This document shows positions 32,727 to 43,899 of a DNA stretch of 64,000 bases, piece after piece. The notes under the pieces were generated by a model that worked only from the letters and a program-made list of their open reading frames with translations, was not told the DNA's origin and searched no databases. Numbering within the stretch: position 1 is the stretch's first letter; each line of letters opens with the position of its first letter. The translations under genes were made by a program, and so were the position numbers. The DNA is from Reticulitermes speratus (taxonomy: Eukaryota > Arthropoda > Insecta > Blattodea > Rhinotermitidae), in contig JAJKFL010000005.1 of assembly GCA_021186555.1 (NCBI GenBank), forward strand, positions 41,381,135 to 41,445,134, in the 5' to 3' direction.

Positions 32727-33159
32727 GTATGCTTGAACTGGATGTATGCTTGGACTGGATATATGCTTGAACTGGATGTATGCTTTAACTAGATGTACGC
32801 TTGAACTGATGTATGCTTGAACTGGATGTATGCTTGAACTGGATGTATGCTTCAACTAGATGTATGCTTGAACAGGATGTATGCTTGAAAGGATTATGCT
32901 TGAAAAGGATATATGCTTGAACTGGATTATGCTTGAACTAGAATATGCTTGAACTGGATATATGCTTGAACTGATATATGCTTGAACTGGATATATGCTT
33001 GAATTGGATGTATGCTTGAACTGGATGTATGCTTGAATGGATGTATGCTTGAACTGGATGAATGCTTGAACTGGATGAATGCTTGAATGGATGTATACTT
33101 GAACTGGATGGATGCTTGAACTGGATGTATGCTTGAAATTGATGTATGCTTGAACTGGA
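32727..33159. repeat. 17-bp minisatellite, about 26 units
   Basis: Consensus unit TGTATGCTTGAACTGGA, with 15- and 16-bp variants that lack one or two bases. By eye I count 26 units. The reverse complement has no stop codon in any frame, which explains three overlapping open frames of 78-113 codons made of HTSSSIHPVQA-like repeats. No flanking feature suggests translation. Confidence 0.95.
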
Positions 33160-33755
33160 GTCTGTGCCACACAAACAAGCGTTGATAAGGCAGTCACTTG
33201 AATTTACATGACATTCGCATACGAAGTGTAAGTGGACTTAAAACTGTACCAAACTGGAGATGGAGGATAATATTAAGATGGACTTTAAAGATATACGGAG
33301 TACGTGTGTCGACAGGATTCCTAAAGCTCGTAATTTAGAGTGACTGGCGTTGGGAAATAGTGCTTCAGGAAGATTCAAGTTCCCTGGGATGCTGACGCGG
33401 TATAGATTGGTGAATATTTACCGGCGTTTCCCAGTAAGCAGTTTAATCTTCTTGGACTGCTGGCCTCTGAAATTGGAGGCATTACACTCCTCCGATATGT
33501 CTGTAACTATTTAGTAGTTGACACGGTGTAACGTCCCTTAGACTTGAATCCTTATCGTCACCGCTGGGGAAATTTTTATCTACTTGAATAGTGATAAGCT
33601 TCTCAAGAAACATTTGTTATCATCGTGATAACTTGTTGGAAGGGATGACATGTCAGTTGTGTACTGTGTTTGGCCGTTTACTGTGAACAGAACACTGAGT
33701 CTCAACTCACAATCCTGTAATCAAGGACATTTATCAAATATATTATTTACCTTAC
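33160..33755. other. Anonymous DNA with a decayed repeat member
   Basis: 33378-33480 (GGGATGCTGACGCGGTATAG, then TTTACCGGCGTTTCCCAG) looks like an eroded relative of the TTTACCGACGTTTCGGGAC repeats. At 33255-33300 GGAGGATAATATTAAGATGG resembles the WEDNIKMD block of LINE family A. Neither is well enough preserved for more. Confidence 0.35.
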
Positions 33756-34025
33756 AGTCGGTAAGGGTACGGGCTGGACGATCCGGAGTTCGAATCCTGG
33801 CATGAGCAAGATATTTATATCTTCTCCAATGATCCCGCACGGGCTCTGGGGCTCACCGACCCTCCTATTTAATGCGTCCCATTGTTCTTCCCTGGTGGTG
33901 AAGCGGCCGGGGCGTGAGACTGACCACTTTAATCGAGTGCCGAGGTTAAGTATGAGCGGAGCTGTACCTCCACGCACCCTATATGCTTTCTTGACGTGTG
34001 CAGAAACAACTTTACCTTTTACTAC
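33756..34025 (+). mobile_element. tRNA-derived SINE, family C, copy 1
   Basis: Head with CAGTCGGTAAGGGTACGGGC (box A region) and box B GAGTTCGAATCCTGG. The body holds GCACGGGCTCTGGGGCTCACCG, GTGAAGCGGCCGGGGCGTGAGA, GTGCCGAGGTTAAGTATGAG and GAGCTGTACCTCCACGCACC, and ends near ACAACTTTACCTTTTACTA. Five more copies lie between 46.6 and 55.2 kb. It is unusual for a SINE in ending in an ACTTTAC(TTTT)ACTA-type tail rather than poly-A. Confidence 0.8.
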
Positions 34026-34107
34026 GAAGTGGAACACCATTGGCATTCCTTACAAATTATATATCACTTTTGGGTGAACATAATTTTCTTCTGGTAAATG
34101 TAGCACA

Positions 34108-34430
34108 GTTGGACCGATCGTGTGAGAAATGAAGCATTACACAGAGTCAAGGAGGAGAGGAATATCCTACATACAATAAAAAGAAAAAAGGCTAACTGGA
34201 TTGGTCACATCTTGCGTAGAAACTGCATTCTAAACACCGTGATTGAAGGAAAGTTAGGAGGCAGGGTAGAAATGACGGAAGAGGAGGAACAATGCGTTAG
34301 CAGCTACTGGATGACCTCAAGTAAAAGAGAAGTTACTGGAAATTGAAAGAGGAAGCCGTAGATCGCACCCTATGGAGAATCGCTTTGGAAGAGGCTACGG
34401 ACCTGTCGTAAGACAGACTATAGGATGAAT
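34108..34430 (+). pseudogene. LINE family B C-terminal fragment
   Basis: Plus strand: WTDRVRNEALHRVKEERN, then HTIKRKKANWIGHILRRNC as one frame up to 34346, then in shifted frames YWKLKEEAVDRTLWRI and FGRGYGPVVRQT to about 34415. It is the best-preserved family B tail in the window. The first 70 codons are open and the rest needs at least one frameshift. No upstream reverse transcriptase: a SINE lies 80 bp upstream in the same orientation. Confidence 0.8.
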
Positions 34431-34785
34431 GAAATGTAGCACTCTATCGTATTGGTAGAATAATATCAGATTGTGTTATCGGGTATGTTATACATCAAAC
34501 AGAAATAATATCTCAAATATGAATCAGCGTATTTGCGTATAAAACTTTACAAACCAGGAAAGCAGAAGTTCATTATATTCCTGAATGATAATTTAACAAT
34601 ACCTTCAGAACTGCCTTTTTCGTGAGGCGAGTGCAGAGTAACGTTACCTTCGGTACTGCTGGATGAGAACATAATTCAAATTCGATGGGTTCAGGGAATT
34701 GCAGATTCCCTCTACGTGCTGTTTTTGACACGTCAATTATTGCTTGAATAATCATTAAGTAAAAATACACTTGAATACATGCGAT

Positions 34786-34905
34786 ATTTCAGGCTTTCGC
34801 AGCGGTGAAGTTGATGTATTTGTCCTACTGGGATCTGGCGCCGCGTCTCGGGGTCATTGGTGCCTGACCTTTCGAGACCTTGTAGTGGTCTCTGCTTCGA
34901 ACATT
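34786..34905 (-). mobile_element. Hammerhead-like repeat copy, diverged
   Basis: The plus strand begins ATTTCAGGCTTTCGCAGCGGTGAAGTTGATG, the same end as at 6521, followed by CTACTGGGATC and CCGCGTCTCGGGGTC. It ends in TGACCTTTCGAGACC, a diverged form of GACGTTTCG. Confirms that the end sequence and the hammerhead-like block travel together. Confidence 0.5.
34866..34900 (-). ncRNA. Degenerate hammerhead-like core with strong stem II
   Basis: Minus strand: TCGAAGCA in place of CTGANGA, a perfect 6-bp stem GAGACC/GGTCTC with a 7-nt loop, then GAAA and GGTC. Stem II and GAAA are kept while the CTGA block is lost, so it is probably inactive. Confidence 0.4.
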
Positions 34906-35039
34906 GAATGTCCAATGGTCATTTGTATGCATAATTGCATGAGCACAATACCGACTTACGGAACTCACCAGGCGACGGAACGTAGCCCTAGTTTGTCACT
35001 CGGTTTTAGAAACTTAAAAAGCCTTGAGCGATAAGGGTT

Positions 35040-36890
35040 GTGCTGTTGTTGAATGGGGTTGACGTCTTCAATAAAGAAGGTTAAGAGGTATGGAATGTGG
35101 CTGCTGATCTGATATGACGACAGATGCCGTTGTTCAGTGGTAGGTTGCAGGAAGCCTACGCTCAGTTGCAGGGCACGGTTCTTTCTTGAGGGGGCGGGAG
35201 TGAGGGGGTAGGTAATTTGTTTCTCCATTTTCCGCGTGTTTTAGTTTTAGCTATGCAGTTTGACATGCCTTCTTCTTATTTCTTATGCCCTCTTTTTTTT
35301 CTCTTTTCCTTTCTTCCGCCTGTGATTTTCTTGTTTGCTCATTGTTATTCTGGAGACTTTCATGTTCCTTGACTCTCTTTGTCTCAGCTGACTTCTTCAG
35401 CTTGGAGGAAAAGCTTCTGCCATCTTGCACATACTGCAGAAAACACGAGGCATTTACATAACGTTGCTGGTTTTGCTTGTCTTTGGACTTCATTATAACT
35501 AAGATTCAGGAATGATACAGGGCAACCAACCGTCAGCGTGGAATGCAATTTCTTTTTTCTCGGCACTGCTTTATATGGTCATACAGACAAACTTTTTCGG
35601 ATGAGAGCCGTAGTAAATGTAGCTTCAAACGTCGTATTGATATCACAAATACTTCTCATATATAAAAATTCTCTTGTGTGCTCTATTGACGATATATTTC
35701 CACATTTTATAAATCATTCATTTTAGTACCAAGTTCTTTGCTGATTTAACAACGCCTTTTCCAGGTAATATTATCAGAATTTGCCTTGCGGGAGCGAGGG
35801 CAGTCGTGAACATTTTAAAGAAAAACGTCCTGACCTGAATGTAAACGCGGTGTTTGTTCCGTGCAAAGGAAAATGTGTTAACTTCTAAACTTCAAATTCC
35901 GAATATATGTTACCCCAAAGATATAATTCGAGATATTATTATGGGTGTGTGGGGATCTGTCGTGAGCAGCTGATAGTTACTGAGTCCGTCAAGAAACTTC
36001 TGCCTCAATGAAGCCCTGAGATTCATAACCGTGTGTCACAAACCCTGTCGTAGGATTTGTCCTAATACAGTAGAATGTAGCTTACACTTCAGAATTTGTT
36101 TCCAGATAAATATTACTGTTATCCTTCCATCTAGACATGTTCTTTAAGCTGCATCTTCCAAAATTTGTTTACAGATTATTTTCTTTCCCTTTGCTTGAGC
36201 TTTCACTCACCCTCTCATTATTCTTAATTTAATCACACTTAAAGTACTTGCTGAAATAAAGTTGCCCTTATATTTTTCCCCCATTTATCTCTTGTTTTTG
36301 TCTTTCTTAGGCAGAAATTCATAAATATTCTCTTTGGTATTTTGTTGTAAAATTCCCTCAAATTTCTGGTCTGCTCTCAGAGAGGAGTGCCAAGTCATAT
36401 TTCTGTAACTGACATCAGGTGGAAATATACTTTACTGGCTAGATAGCCTATATTTTGAAAATTACTTCCTAAAATAGAAAAACTGAAATTGTGATTTTAA
36501 AGGTAAGGTTATAACATTGTTGTCCCTGTGGTTAATTTAAGCACCACGCCATGAACGTATGGAGGATATTTCCACCGAGTCTTAACTCCGCACTAAATGG
36601 ATTTTATTAATTGGTATTGCTTCCGGGTTGAAGTCAGTGTCATGTGTTACTAAACGTTATGGAATAGAATTTCCGTGAAGTTACCCTTTATTCAGTACAA
36701 GGAAGTGGTACGAATCCTTGTAGGGCTTCCACGATTGCTGTCCTTAGCCCTACTAACCGAGTGGTCTTGGCTTCTCCCCACTGCAGCCGGATCTCTTTAG
36801 CTGCTTGTAAGAGATTAAGCTTGAAGCCGATTACTTAGTTCTTCGTTTTCGATATCAAGAATGTATGGAGCTTCATCTACACATCCCCGT
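35040..36890. other. Anonymous AT-rich DNA
   Basis: No recognised repeat. At 35755-35770, CCTTTTCCAG is followed by GTAATA, which superficially resembles adjoining splice sites; not strong. Confidence 0.35.
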
Positions 36891-36894
36891 AATG

Positions 36895-37068
36895 CAGGAG
36901 TACACAAATTTTCCCCCCCCAAAAAAAAAATAAGAGCCACCTCAAAATCCTAAGCGTCGGAGGTGTGACATGAAGCACGTTTTACACTGACGACCCACAC
37001 ATATTAGGCGCCACTGTACAAAATGTAGTCGCTCGGACCACCTGGCACCCGGGATTTGTGCACCCTAG
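36895..37068 (+). mobile_element. hAT-type MITE, copy 1
   Basis: Starts CAGGAGTACACAAATTTT and ends, reverse-complemented, CTAGGGTGCACAAATCC. It is flanked by CCGTAATG (36887-36894) and CCGTAAGG (37069-37076), an 8-bp duplication with one mismatch, as hAT elements make. The interior includes GCCACCTCAAAATCCTAAGCG, CACATATTAGGCGCC and CACCTGGCACCCGGG and has no ORF. Copy 2 in the same orientation is at 43722-43887. Confidence 0.8.
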
Positions 37069-37079
37069 CCGTAAGGTAT

Positions 37080-38770
37080 TGTGTTTTATTTTAGCTGCCT
37101 TTTTTATGCTCAGAATAAAGAACTTGGCACATACGCGTGTTTGTTTATTAGCTGTTTTAGCTGCTAAGATTATAAAGCACAGTTTGATAATCGGGAAAAC
37201 TATTTAGTGAATAATTGGAAGAAAGCAGTCGATGAGCTACTTCAAAGTGCCACCCAGCTGTAATTCTCGAGATGGTGGGGAAAGTAACGATACTGTGGCC
37301 GAGCTGCAGAACCGAGGGATTTCTTAAAGTGGTGACGTTTTAAACAGTACGTTGCGAAGTTAAAAATGTAGAAGAGAAATTGAGAAGGAATCAAGTGAGA
37401 ATGGAGTAAGGAAGCGATGAAAGAAATTAGAAAAGAAAGAAAGGAAAACCGAAAACTTCGTAACTGTGCAAGTAATATTCCCTAAAAGGAGCGCAGATGA
37501 TCCAGGCTTAACAATAACAAGCTACTTCAGGAAACTGTAACTCTACCCCGTTTCTCTGACCCCTTGCTCCTTTCAAATCTGATTGCAAAACTTGACACAT
37601 TTTATGACACATGTGTAGTACGTTTAATATAAACACATTTCTGGAAGGGTGCACAGGTAAATGCTCTGAAAAGTTGGGAAATTACTTGTGATAAGCACTT
37701 TCTTAATGGCTGTTGAAAATTAGGATCCCTAGCTTCTTGAATTCCTCGTGAACGAAATAATGTTTGCGCAACTTTGTTAATGGAGTTTGCCTTTTCAATT
37801 ACCGTACAGTGTTCTTACGATGTAGACTGTGTAAAATAGACTTGGCACCTTGATTTAATAAATTTTATGGGATCATGAAAGCAGAAGGTTCAGAAGGTCT
37901 TCATCTAGCAGACCTGGCACAATTATAACTAGACCTACTTTCACCTGATCGAATCTCAGCTGGGTTACTCAATGCTTTAACAGAGAATTTTCCATATTTT
38001 CGTTATTCTCCCCAAGTGAATTGTCATTTTGGTGTCGTGAACTTGACGAAAACCAAATGTTTATATGTCCATCATTCATGATTATTTTTCATTTTGTTTT
38101 AGGCTTTGTAGTTGAAGCGGCGTTGTTAAACAACCAAAGACGTATGCGTTCCGTCAGTAAACTGACATGTAGCGACAGACAGCCCGGGACGAAGACGTAA
38201 TGATTGAAGCTTTACGTTGTTTGGAAGTGTTTGGAGGGTCCTTATCATGCCATCGATTCCATTCACATTATATGTAATGTAGATTTACTAATTCATAGAC
38301 ATGCGAAAAACATAACGTAAATTAAACTAAATGCTGTTTCATCAGAAAACTTATTTTCAAGTATACGTTTTAAGCGAAATGTAATATAAACTTACATCTT
38401 GAAGTGCAGAATAAATTTACTTTTAAGGGACTAACTGTTTGGCGCCGAAACGGGAGTTAAGAAAAATATACAGGCCAATGAAAAATAGTTTGCTTGAATA
38501 TTTGAATCTGTTACTGGAAAGAAAATGGAAAATTCCTATTGCGTGAAAGTGGTCGTGGTCCCTTTTACCAACCACGTGGGGCATTTTTTTCTTTTCATAT
38601 AACTTTATTCCGCACTGTACTGTCCGGAATGTGTAAGAGAAAGAAAATTCCTTTCACAAATTGCGAAAAATAAAACTCAACCATGGAAGTAATATGCGTA
38701 AAATACTGTAATGTTAGGAAGGGAGAAGTGAAACAGAAACAAACAAAGGCGACAATATAAGAATAAAAGG
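37080..38770. other. Anonymous AT-rich DNA
   Basis: No recognised gene or repeat before the 43-bp satellite. Confidence 0.4.
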
Positions 38771-38775
38771 ATGCA

Positions 38776-39919
38776 CTAAGCTGAAGGTGTGGACTGCTTA
38801 GTACAGTGTGTGGTGTAAGCAAGCTGAAGGTGTGGACTACTTAACACAGTGTATGTTGTAAGCAAACTGAACTTGTGGACTGCTTAGTACAATGCATGGT
38901 GTAAACAAGCTGAAAGCGTGGACTTCTTAGTACAGTGTACGGTGTAAGCAAGCTGAATGTGTGGACTGCTTAGTACAGTGCATGATGTAAGCAAGCTGAA
39001 TGTGTGGACTTCTTAGTACAGTGTACGGCGTAAGCAAGCTGAATGTGTGGACTGCTTAGTACAGTGCATGGTGTAAGCAAGCTGAAAGTGTGGACTACTT
39101 AGCACACTGCATGGTGTAAGCAAGCTAAATGTGTGGACTGCTTAGCACAGTGTATAGTGTAAGCAAACTGAACGTGTGGACTGCTTAGTACAGTGTACGG
39201 CGTAAGCAAGCTGAATGTATGGACTGCTTAGTACAGTGTACGGCGTAAGCAAGCTGAATGTGTGGACTGCTTAGTACAGTGTACGGCGTAAGCAAGCTGA
39301 AAGTGTGGATTGCTTAATACAGTGTACGGCGTAAGCAAGCTGAATGTGTGGACTGCTTAGTACAGTTCATGGTGTAAGCAAGCTGTGTGGACTGCTCAGT
39401 ACAGTGTATGGTGTAAGCAAACTAATGTGTGGACTGCTTAGTACAGTGTACGGCGTAAGCAAGCTGAAAGTGTGGACTGCTTAGTACAGTGTACGGCGTA
39501 AGCAAGCTGAAAGTGTGGATTGCTTAGTACAGTGTACGGCGTAAGTAAACTGAAAGTGTGGATTGCTTAGTACAGTGTACGGCGTAAGCAAGCTGAAAGT
39601 GTGTACTGCTTAGTACAGTGTACGGCGTAAGCAAGCTGAAAGTGTGGATTGCTTAGTACAGTGTACGGCGTAAGCAAGCTGAATGTGTGGACTGCTTAGT
39701 ACGGTTCATGGTGTAAGCAAGCTGTGTGGACTGCTCAGTACAGTGCATGGTGTAAGCAAGCTAATGTGTGGACTGCTTAGTACGGTTCATGGTGTAAGCA
39801 AGCTGTGTGGACTGCTCAGTACAGTGCATGGTGTAAGCAAGCTAATGTGTGGACTGCTTAGTACAGTATGTGTATGGTGTAAACAAGGTGAACATGCGGA
39901 CTGTTCCGTATAGTGTAAT
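38776..39919. repeat. 43-bp satellite array, about 26 units, with a higher-order pair
   Basis: Consensus unit built of GTGTGGACTGCTTAGTACAG and TGTACGGCGTAAGCAAGCTGAA. Counting by eye gives 26 units plus a decayed end. Two sequence types occur (ACGGCG and ATGGTG). Near the right end a 43-bp-type unit alternates with a shorter 39-bp one (AAGCTGTGTGGACTGCTCAG), and this 80-bp pair repeats at about 39759 and 39839. Open frames here (MCGLLSTVHGVSKL repeats) are by-products. Left-hand units are more diverged than the middle ones, the usual edge effect of unequal exchange. Confidence 0.95.
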
Positions 39920-41312
39920 CCTGTATAAGAATTACGTGTAACATGGCTTGAAATGAGGATTATAAATTTAAATAGCTTTGCTTGTGGTGTGCTAATTCTT
40001 TTAAGAAATGCCAGTATCATAGGATAACGCACCCGAAAGAAAGCATTTAATTTTCTTTGGATTCCATCTTAACTGGGCTTCGCGTATTTCAACAACAGTA
40101 AAAGAAAATGTGATTGTTAAAACTGCCAGGCCTAAACAGAAGTATGATTGTTTCAAAAGTAAAATTGTCCAGTATTAATTTACAAAATCCCTTCATTGCT
40201 TATCGAGTTACTACGTGAGTAAAACAGGCAGACACACGAGCAAAACCATCTTAACAGGCAATGCACAGAGAGGAAAGCGCGCCTACACGCACTGAATAAC
40301 ATCTTCAAAATTTGTTCACGTAACACACTAATTTAAACAGTCATATAATCGCTGTTATGAGCTTATGTTATTTCTAGCCCAGGATATCTCAGTCAATATA
40401 TATTATATAACCTCCTAACAAGAGGAATCGGAGTTACGTTCCTGGGATTGGTGCTGAGTTATTCCTCTTCTCCACATTATCCAGCACAGGGGTCCCCTTC
40501 CAATGGATAAAGCAGCTAGGGCCTGAAGCTAACAACTCACCTCTATATAATCCCGAGGTTTAGAACGCGCGGGAGATTTTGTCTTCCTGTTCTCATATAT
40601 TTTTATGGCAGGTTGCCTAATTCAGCACAGAGACAAGTTTATCTTTTAAATTACTTTGAAGACAGGTGGTGGTGGTGATGATGATGGCGGCGGCCTCGAC
40701 ATCGATAATAATGTTTGCTTTCCCTCTACTCTTATAACTGATTTCTTAATTGTGTACATAAATTTAAAATGCCGATAAATAAAACCAAATACCGTGGCTG
40801 TCAAGACGAGATACAAATAAAAATTTGCCGCTGTTTTAAATCTGCATTTGGAGAAGGACTGCTGTAGAAGCAGCGTGTAAATCTGGCTAAAATGCACAAG
40901 GACCTCCCTTTTCTGAAGCATGAATGCCATAAGCAGTTTGGATTAACGTCATTAAATAGTTCAGTCACCACATCACAGTACATCAGCTCCATGGCAGACA
41001 TGTCAATTTGATCTCAGTCACGCCTCCACATTTATTATTCAGGCTTAGTTACATGTTTAAGTGTCACTGCGTGAGACGCTGTCTGCAAGAGAACATTTCA
41101 CTTTCTTGTGATGGAGAAGATGTTCCTACAGAATAAAAAAATTCATACAGAGTCTTCGAATATAAACGATGAACTTCAATAGACTAGAACTTAGCTTTCG
41201 CCGCAAAACGCGTCACTTTTAACCAAAGAGATGTAAAATGATGTTTATATATAAGTGTATTGATAGCTGCGATAAGAGTAGTAATTTTTACAATAATGAT
41301 CATTTTTTTCTG
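39920..41312. other. Anonymous DNA
   Basis: No recognised repeat. A 94-codon minus-strand frame at 40646-40930 has a proline/serine stretch from a local GGT/GAT run and no domain. Confidence 0.4.
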
Positions 41313-41331
41313 GAAGAAGAAGAAGAAGAAG

Positions 41332-41398
<67 letters not shown>

Positions 41399-41409
41399 TG
41401 GTAGTGGTA

Positions 41410-41442
<33 letters not shown>

Positions 41443-41445
41443 GTA
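41313..41445. repeat. GAA then GTA/GTG microsatellite
   Basis: Six GAA units are followed by about 38 GTA units with a central GTG-containing zone. All frames read as homopolymers (Ser/Gly, Val, Thr). Confidence 0.95.
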
Positions 41446-41699
41446 TAGTCTTGTTTTATAGGTGTATAAGCTGCGAGGCTATTCGCGCCTTGGAGTTGAC
41501 AGGTCCTGTTATAACGTTGTGGATACAAAGAGGTTAAATGAGGCGAGAAATATCAGTGTCTCGTAAAAGGGCTAAAAGCTGTGTTTATAACCTGTGGGTA
41601 ATCACATGGTACTTCGATTGCTGTGTGTGGCAGGTGGAATTTGTTTGCAGGTGCGTTCCTTTTCGTAATAGTAAAAGAACGATGAATTCTCTCAACTAC

Positions 41700-41795
41700 A
41701 TGTGGTATGATGAAGATAATGACAATAATGATACTACTACTAATAATAATAATACTAATACTATTACTACTTTCACTATTACTGATTCGTCTCAT
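41700..41795. repeat. AAT/ACT cryptic trinucleotide stretch
   Basis: GATAATGACAATAATGATAC, then ACTACTACTAATAATAATAAT and similar. Irregular triplets, 260 bp from the GTA array. Confidence 0.7.
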
Positions 41796-42025
41796 ACTTC
41801 TTAATTTAATGAATAATTGTAACTGTAATATGTAATGAGTATGTTACTAAGAACATGATGTAATTTTTACGATTTATTCTGCCACTTCCTCTTCAGATAT
41901 TCCTCTCATACATTACCACTCAGCAGTTGTCCCTTCGTCGGTGTTATACTGTACATAACGAGCAGGCACAAGTGTAATCTGAAGTGGCAGGAGTCATTAC
42001 CAAGTGTTTCGTTTTCCGTCTGTCA

Positions 42026-42730
42026 GAGCGGGGAATGATACGTGAACTTAATTCAAGCAGAGATATGTGAACTTCATTCGAACAGAGAAGGGAATGATAT
42101 GCGAACTTAATTCGAACAGAGCAGGAAATGATATGTGAACTTAATTCGAACAGAGCAGGAAATGATATGTGAACTTAATTCGAACAGAACAGGGAATGAT
42201 ATGTGAACTTAATTCTAACAGAGCAGGAAATTATATGTGAACTTAATTCGAACAGAACAGGGAATGATATGTGAACTTAATTCGAACAGAGCAGGAAATG
42301 ATAGGTGAACTTAATTCAAACAGAGCAGGGAATGGTATGTGAACTTAATTCTAACAGAGCACGGAATGATATGTGAACTTAATGCGAACAGGGCAGGGAA
42401 TGGTATGTGAACTTAATTCTAACAGAGCAGGGAATGATAAGTGAAATTAATTCGAACAGAACAGGGAACGATACGTGAACGTAATTCGAACAGAGCAGGG
42501 AATTATATGTGAACTTAATTCGAACAGAGCAGGGAACGATACGTGAACGTAATTCGAACAGAGCAGGGAATGATATGTGAACTTAATTCGAACAGAGCAG
42601 GGAATGATATGTGAAATTAATTTGAACAGACCAGGGAACGATACGTGAACGTAATTCGAACAGAGCAGGGAATGATATGTGAACTTAATTCGAACAGAGC
42701 AGGGAATGATATGTGAACGTAATTCTAACT
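42026..42730. repeat. 34-bp satellite array, about 20 units
   Basis: Consensus GGGAATGATATGTGAACTTA followed by ATTCGAACAGAGCA. Variant units (GGGAACGATACGTGAACGTA) recur at spacings of several units, for example near 42463, 42535 and 42632, suggesting a nested higher-order arrangement. Spacing is uniform with no unique spacers, so this is a direct tandem array. Confidence 0.95.
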
Positions 42731-43713
42731 AAACGGAAGTCGTGCGTAGTGTCGTAGAACTAATCAAATTGTGGAGTAAAAAATTCTGGCAAGACTCAAG
42801 TATAGCCTGATACATGTAACGTGATATTTAATTTAAAAAATATACTTATAAAGTGTGATGAAGCGTGAATGAAGGCGGAAGTGTACAATAAGTTTTTTGT
42901 GTCTTCCCGGTAGCATAGTAACAGCGCTAATTTGGGCTCTCCTCGCGGGAGATGCGTTTTGTACGGAGTCGTATAGGCCTACTATAATACGGAAAGAAAT
43001 TACCTTGCACTGTAACCCACACATGTAACAGCAACGTTAGTCATTTTTCCATCCTCAGTGTTTAAAAAGAAAGACTTCTGTGTTGACAAATTTCGGCTAT
43101 CATTATTAGTTTCCGAAATTTGTAACGTAATGGATGGATGGACCCTGCGAATTATGTAAGCGTATATATATATATATATATATATGAAATATTAGAAAAT
43201 ACGGAAGAATCGATAAGGAACATTTCTTCTGATGGGGCTCGAAGACAGAACCCATGTACTATGCATATAGTAATAGTGTCTTTGGTTGTTTAAGTCATGA
43301 ATTCTTAGAGTTGTTTTCGCTTAATTACGACAGCACCACGCAACACTGTTCTACAGCACGTAAGGGTAGTTTATGTTGCAAAAGAGGGTGCCTATTAATC
43401 AACATGCCTCCCCTTACCCGATGGTGGTAATCCCAGAGCAGAACCCTTTCACCTTCTAGCGACAATCCGTTTAATTCTGTATTCTCGTTGGAAAACAATT
43501 TGTGCCCCTTTCTTTATCAACATGTTACATTCACTTAAGGTACCTGCTGAATTAAAGAGTCGGGTGACGGTTCGGACCTGCACGTAGAATGATACATGAA
43601 GATATTATTGAATAGAAGGTAAAAGAATTGTAATGTTAGAGTATTAAAGGTAATTGTAACATTGTAGTGGTGTGAGTGGTCAGAGGAGAAGGTGCACTAA
43701 CGCATAGACTTAT
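42731..43713. other. Anonymous DNA with a TA run
   Basis: Contains a (TA)11 run at 43163-43185. No gene. Confidence 0.4.
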
Positions 43714-43721
43714 ATTTAAGG

Positions 43722-43887
43722 CAGGGGTGTACACATTTTCCTAGAAATATATGAACCACCTCAAAATTCTAGGCGCCAGAAGGGTGATATGAGTCAAGTT
43801 CCATACTGAGAAGCCACAAATATTAGGCGCTTTTGTACAAAACTTAATCTCAGGGGCGATCTGGCACCCGAGAAATGCGTACCCCTG
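43722..43887 (+). mobile_element. hAT-type MITE, copy 2
   Basis: Starts CAGGGGTGTACACATTTT; the right end, reverse-complemented, reads CAGGGGTACGCATTTCTC. The 8-bp flanks ATTTAAGG (43714-43721) and ACTTATGG (43888-43895) agree at 6 positions. The interior matches copy 1 (CCACCTCAAAATTCTAGGCGCC, CACAAATATTAGGCGC, ATCTGGCACCCGAG). The canonical CAGGGG ends are better kept here than in copy 1. Confidence 0.85.
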
Positions 43888-43899
43888 ACTTATGGAATC

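Noticed and set aside
39683-40032. Frames encoding repeats such as CGLLSTVHGVSK
   Set aside because: By-product of the 43-bp satellite; the units are not multiples of three and the frame holds only where the shorter variants compensate.
41184-41537. Poly-Ser, poly-Val and poly-Thr frames
   Set aside because: All derive from the GTA/GTG microsatellite in its different phases.
42026-42730. Regular 34-bp periodicity resembling a CRISPR array
   Set aside because: Units are contiguous with no unique spacers, and the sequence context is eukaryotic; it is an ordinary tandem satellite.
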